Of a stretch of DNA of 64,000 bases, positions 61,221 to 64,000 are shown piece by piece. The notes under the pieces were generated by a model. The model made no database searches. It worked only from the letters and a program-made list of their open reading frames with translations, and was not told where the DNA came from. The stretch covers positions 1 through 64,000 of the forward strand of contig NZ_RBDY01000016.1 of assembly GCF_003626575.1 (NCBI RefSeq), read 5' to 3'. The position numbers and the translations under genes are program-made. Within the stretch, counting starts at the first letter, position 1. Each line of letters starts with the position of its first letter. The DNA comes from Streptomyces radicis. Its GTDB lineage: Bacteria; Actinomycetota; Actinomycetes; Streptomycetales; Streptomycetaceae.

Positions 61221-64000
61221 ATGACTGAGACGACGAGCGGCCCGGCACGAGGGTCCCGCGCCAAGACCGGCAAGGGGAGCAAGGGCCTGCGGATCGAACG
61301 CATCCACACCACCCCAGGCGTGCACCCCTACGACGCGGTGGTGTGGGAGCGCCGTGACGTCGTCATGACCAACTGGCGGGACGGCTCGATCAATTTCGAG
61401 CAGCGGGGCGTCGAATTCCCTGACTTCTGGTCGGTGAACGCGGTCAACATCGTCACGAGCAAGTACTTCCGCGGCGCCGTCGGCACGCCGCAGCGCGAGA
61501 GCAGCCTCAAGCAGCTGATCGACCGCGTGGTGAAGACGTATCGGGCCGCCGGTGAACGCTTCGGGTACTTCGCCTCGCCCGAGGACGCCGAGGTCTTCGA
61601 GCACGAGCTGGCCCACGCGCTGCTGCACCAGGTGTTCAGCTTCAACTCCCCGGTGTGGTTCAACGTGGGGACCAAGCAGCCGCAGCAGGTCAGCGCCTGT
61701 TTCATCCTGTCCGTCGACGACTCGATGGAGTCGATCCTCGACTGGTACAAGGAGGAGGGCATGATCTTCAAGGGGGGTTCGGGCGCCGGGCTCAACCTCT
61801 CGCGGATCCGCTCCTCCAAGGAGCTGCTCTCCTCGGGCGGGAACGCCTCGGGCCCCGTCTCGTTCATGCGAGGCGCCGACGCCTCGGCCGGCACCATCAA
61901 GTCGGGCGGCGCCACCCGCCGCGCGGCCAAGATGGTCGTCCTCGACGTGGACCACCCGGATGTCGAGGCGTTCATCGAGACCAAGGTCAAGGAGGAGGAG
62001 AAGATCCGCGCCCTGCGCGACGCGGGCTTCGACATGGACCTGGGCGGGGACGACATCACCTCCGTCCAGTACCAGAACGCCAACAACTCCGTGCGGGTCA
62101 CCGACGCGTTCATGCGCGCCGTCGAGGCCGGTGAGAAGTTCGGGCTGCGGGCGCGGACGACCGGCGAGATCATCGAGGAGGTCGACGCCGCCGCGCTGTT
62201 CCGCAAGATGGCCGAGGCCGCGCACGCCTGCGCCGACCCGGGCATCCAGTACGACGACGTCATCAACCACTGGCACACCTCGCCCGAGTCGGGCCGCATC
62301 AGCGCCTCGAACCCTTGCAGCGAGTACATGCACCTGGACAACTCCTCGTGCAACCTCGCCTCGCTGAACCTGATGAAGTTCCTCAGCGACGACGACCGCG
62401 GGAACCAGTCGTTCGACGCCGAGCGCTTCGCCCGGGTCGTCGAGCTGGTCATCACGGCGATGGACATCTCCATCTCCTTCGCCGACTTCCCGACCGAGAA
62501 GATCGGCGAGACCACGCGGGCCTTCCGCCAGCTCGGCATCGGCTACGCCAACCTCGGTGCGCTCCTCATGGCCACCGGGCACGCCTACGACTCGGACGGC
62601 GGCCGGGCGCTGGCCGGGGCGATCACATCGCTGATGACCGGCACGTCCTACCGGCGCTCCGCCGAGCTCGCCGCCGTCGTCGGCGCGTACGACGGGTACG
62701 CGCGCAACGCCGACGCCCACGGCCGCGTCATGCGCCAGCACGCGGACGCCAACGCCGCGGCCAAGCGGATGGACGACCTGGACACCCCGGTCTGGGCGGC
62801 GGCCACCGAGGCATGGCAGGACGTCATCCGCCTCGGCAAGAAGAACGGTTTCCGCAATGCCCAGGCCTCCGTTCTCGCCCCGACCGGGACCATCGGCCTG
62901 ATGATGGACTGCGACACCACGGGGATCGAGCCCGACCTGGCGCTGGTGAAGTTCAAGAAGCTGGTCGGCGGCGGCTCGATGCAGATCGTGAACAACACCG
63001 TGCCCAAGGCGCTCAAGCGGCTCGGGTACCAGCCCGAGCAGGTCGAGGCGATCGTGGCGCACATCGCCGAGCACGGGAACGTCGTGGACGCCCCCGGCCT
63101 GAAGCGGCAGCACTACGAGGTCTTCGACTGCGCCATGGGCGATCGGTCCATCGCGCCGATGGGCCACGTCCGGATGATGGCCGCGGCGCAGCCGTTCCTG
63201 AGCGGCGCGATCTCCAAGACCGTCAACATGCCGAGCACCTCGACCGTCGACGACGTCGCCGAGATCTACCTCCAGGGCTGGAAGCTCGGCGTCAAGGCGC
63301 TCGCGGTCTACGTCGAGAACAGCAAGGTGGGTCAGCCGCTCTCCGCCAAGAAGCAGGACAAGGCGGGCAAGGGCACCGCGGCCAAGGGCACGGCTGGCGA
63401 GGGCGCCGCTGCCGCGGAGCCTGAGCGCGTCGTGGAGTACCGGCCGGTGCGCAAGCGGCTGCCCAAGGGCCGCCCCGGCATCACCACGTCGTTCACCGTC
63501 GGGGGCGCCGAGGGCTACATGACGGCCAACTCCTACCCCGACGACGGCCTCGGCGAGGTCTTCCTGAAGATGTCCAAGCAGGGCTCGACGCTGGCGGGCA
63601 TGATGGACGCCTTCTCCATCGCCGTGTCGGTGGGCCTCCAGTACGGCGTGCCACTGGAGACCTATGTCTCGAAGTTCACCAACATGCGCTTCGAGCCCGC
63701 GGGCATGACGGACGACCAGGACGTGCGGATGGCGCAGTCCATCGTGGACTACATCTTCCGGCGGCTGGCGCTCGACTTCCTGCCGTTCGAGACGCGGTCG
63801 GCGCTGGGGATCCACACGGCGGCCGAGCGGCAGCGTCACCTGGAGACGGGGTCGTACGAGCCCACCGACGAGGAGCTCGACGTCGAGGGGCTCTCCCAGT
63901 CGGCGCCGCGCCAGAGCGCCCCGCCGACCCCGCCGCCCGCCGCGGTCCCCGAGCCGGCGTCCGCCGCGACGGCGACCCCGGCGCCCCGGGAGGCGCACAG
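61221..64000 (+). CDS. nrdJ: Adenosylcobalamin-dependent (class II) ribonucleotide reductase, 5' part
   Basis: The first 926 residues are present; the 3' end lies outside the window. It reduces ribonucleotides with B12. The thiyl-radical Cys366 (N-P-C-S-E) and the redox pair Cys160 (S-A-C-F) and Cys377 (S-S-C-N-L) keep the spacing known for class II enzymes. After residue about 890 a Pro/Ala-rich linker begins, leading to a C-terminal zinc domain in relatives. GGGAGG (61211-61216) precedes the ATG. The spacer to nrdR is too short for a full B12 riboswitch. Confidence 0.95.
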   Translation, partial: MTETTSGPARGSRAKTGKGSKGLRIERIHTTPGVHPYDAVVWERRDVVMTNWRDGSINFEQRGVEFPDFWSVNAVNIVTSKYFRGAVGTPQRESSLKQLIDRVVKTYRAAGERFGYFASPEDAEVFEHELAHALLHQVFSFNSPVWFNVGTKQPQQVSACFILSVDDSMESILDWYKEEGMIFKGGSGAGLNLSRIRSSKELLSSGGNASGPVSFMRGADASAGTIKSGGATRRAAKMVVLDVDHPDVEAFIETKVKEEEKIRALRDAGFDMDLGGDDITSVQYQNANNSVRVTDAFMRAVEAGEKFGLRARTTGEIIEEVDAAALFRKMAEAAHACADPGIQYDDVINHWHTSPESGRISASNPCSEYMHLDNSSCNLASLNLMKFLSDDDRGNQSFDAERFARVVELVITAMDISISFADFPTEKIGETTRAFRQLGIGYANLGALLMATGHAYDSDGGRALAGAITSLMTGTSYRRSAELAAVVGAYDGYARNADAHGRVMRQHADANAAAKRMDDLDTPVWAAATEAWQDVIRLGKKNGFRNAQASVLAPTGTIGLMMDCDTTGIEPDLALVKFKKLVGGGSMQIVNNTVPKALKRLGYQPEQVEAIVAHIAEHGNVVDAPGLKRQHYEVFDCAMGDRSIAPMGHVRMMAAAQPFLSGAISKTVNMPSTSTVDDVAEIYLQGWKLGVKALAVYVENSKVGQPLSAKKQDKAGKGTAAKGTAGEGAAAAEPERVVEYRPVRKRLPKGRPGITTSFTVGGAEGYMTANSYPDDGLGEVFLKMSKQGSTLAGMMDAFSIAVSVGLQYGVPLETYVSKFTNMRFEPAGMTDDQDVRMAQSIVDYIFRRLALDFLPFETRSALGIHTAAERQRHLETGSYEPTDEELDVEGLSQSAPRQSAPPTPPPAAVPEPASAATATPAPREAH

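Overview
The window is high-GC actinobacterial DNA with the gene order of a Streptomyces-type core chromosome (Streptomycetaceae). The order osaC/osaA/osaB, ftsK, rimO, pgsA, cinA, clgR, lhr, recA, recX, gluABCD, gluRK, miaB, miaA, dapF, rshA, hflX, dinG, lexA, nrdR, nrdJ matches what I know of the S. coelicolor region SCO5747-SCO5805. Names are therefore given by family motifs plus order; no database search was run. Most starts are ATG or GTG, often behind a clear Shine-Dalgarno sequence, and in-frame TTA codons are almost absent (one was found by eye).

Layout. 1-0.24 kb: end of an rRNA operon (5S), a closely linked tRNA-Thr and a strong terminator. 0.25-9.7 kb: the osmotic-stress module, with osaC divergent from osaA and osaB; OsaA carries about 20 HAMP domains as a 276-bp DNA repeat. 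9.8-16.8 kb: ftsK, a RodZ-like HTH membrane protein, rimO-pgsA-cinA with 4-nt overlaps, and clgR. 16.8-23.7 kb: lhr, a small DUF3046 gene, recA and recX. 23.7-34.2 kb: an FAD monooxygenase, the glutamate ABC transporter gluABCD, its neighbouring two-component system gluRK, and a GH38 alpha-mannosidase. 34.3-44.5 kb: an orphan TAXI binding protein, miaB, a LigB-fold protein, a small acidic protein, miaA, a three-helix membrane protein, dapF, rshA and hflX.

44.6-52.5 kb is the accessory part: a TetR regulator, a large LuxR (LAL) regulator with the TTA codon, a type II thioesterase, a SARP-type regulator followed directly by panD, and a trypsin-like lipoprotein. These look like the regulatory and editing genes of a natural-product cluster without any synthase. 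52.8-57.3 kb: an NRPS-independent siderophore operon (two IucA/IucC synthetases around an acyltransferase). 57.3-64 kb: dinG, lexA, nrdR and the 5' part of nrdJ.

The DNA-repair genes are linked by visible control sites. recA has a degenerate SOS box plus a RecA-independent (PafBC-type) promoter motif, lhr and dinG have the same type of motif placed so that their transcripts would be nearly leaderless, and lexA has a good SOS box. The nrdR-nrdJ pair has candidate NrdR boxes. Several perfect hairpins also stand out: a possible attenuator at the recA-recX junction, a stem between gluB and gluC, and a 46-bp perfect palindrome between panD and the protease gene. No insertion sequence, phage gene or CRISPR array was seen.
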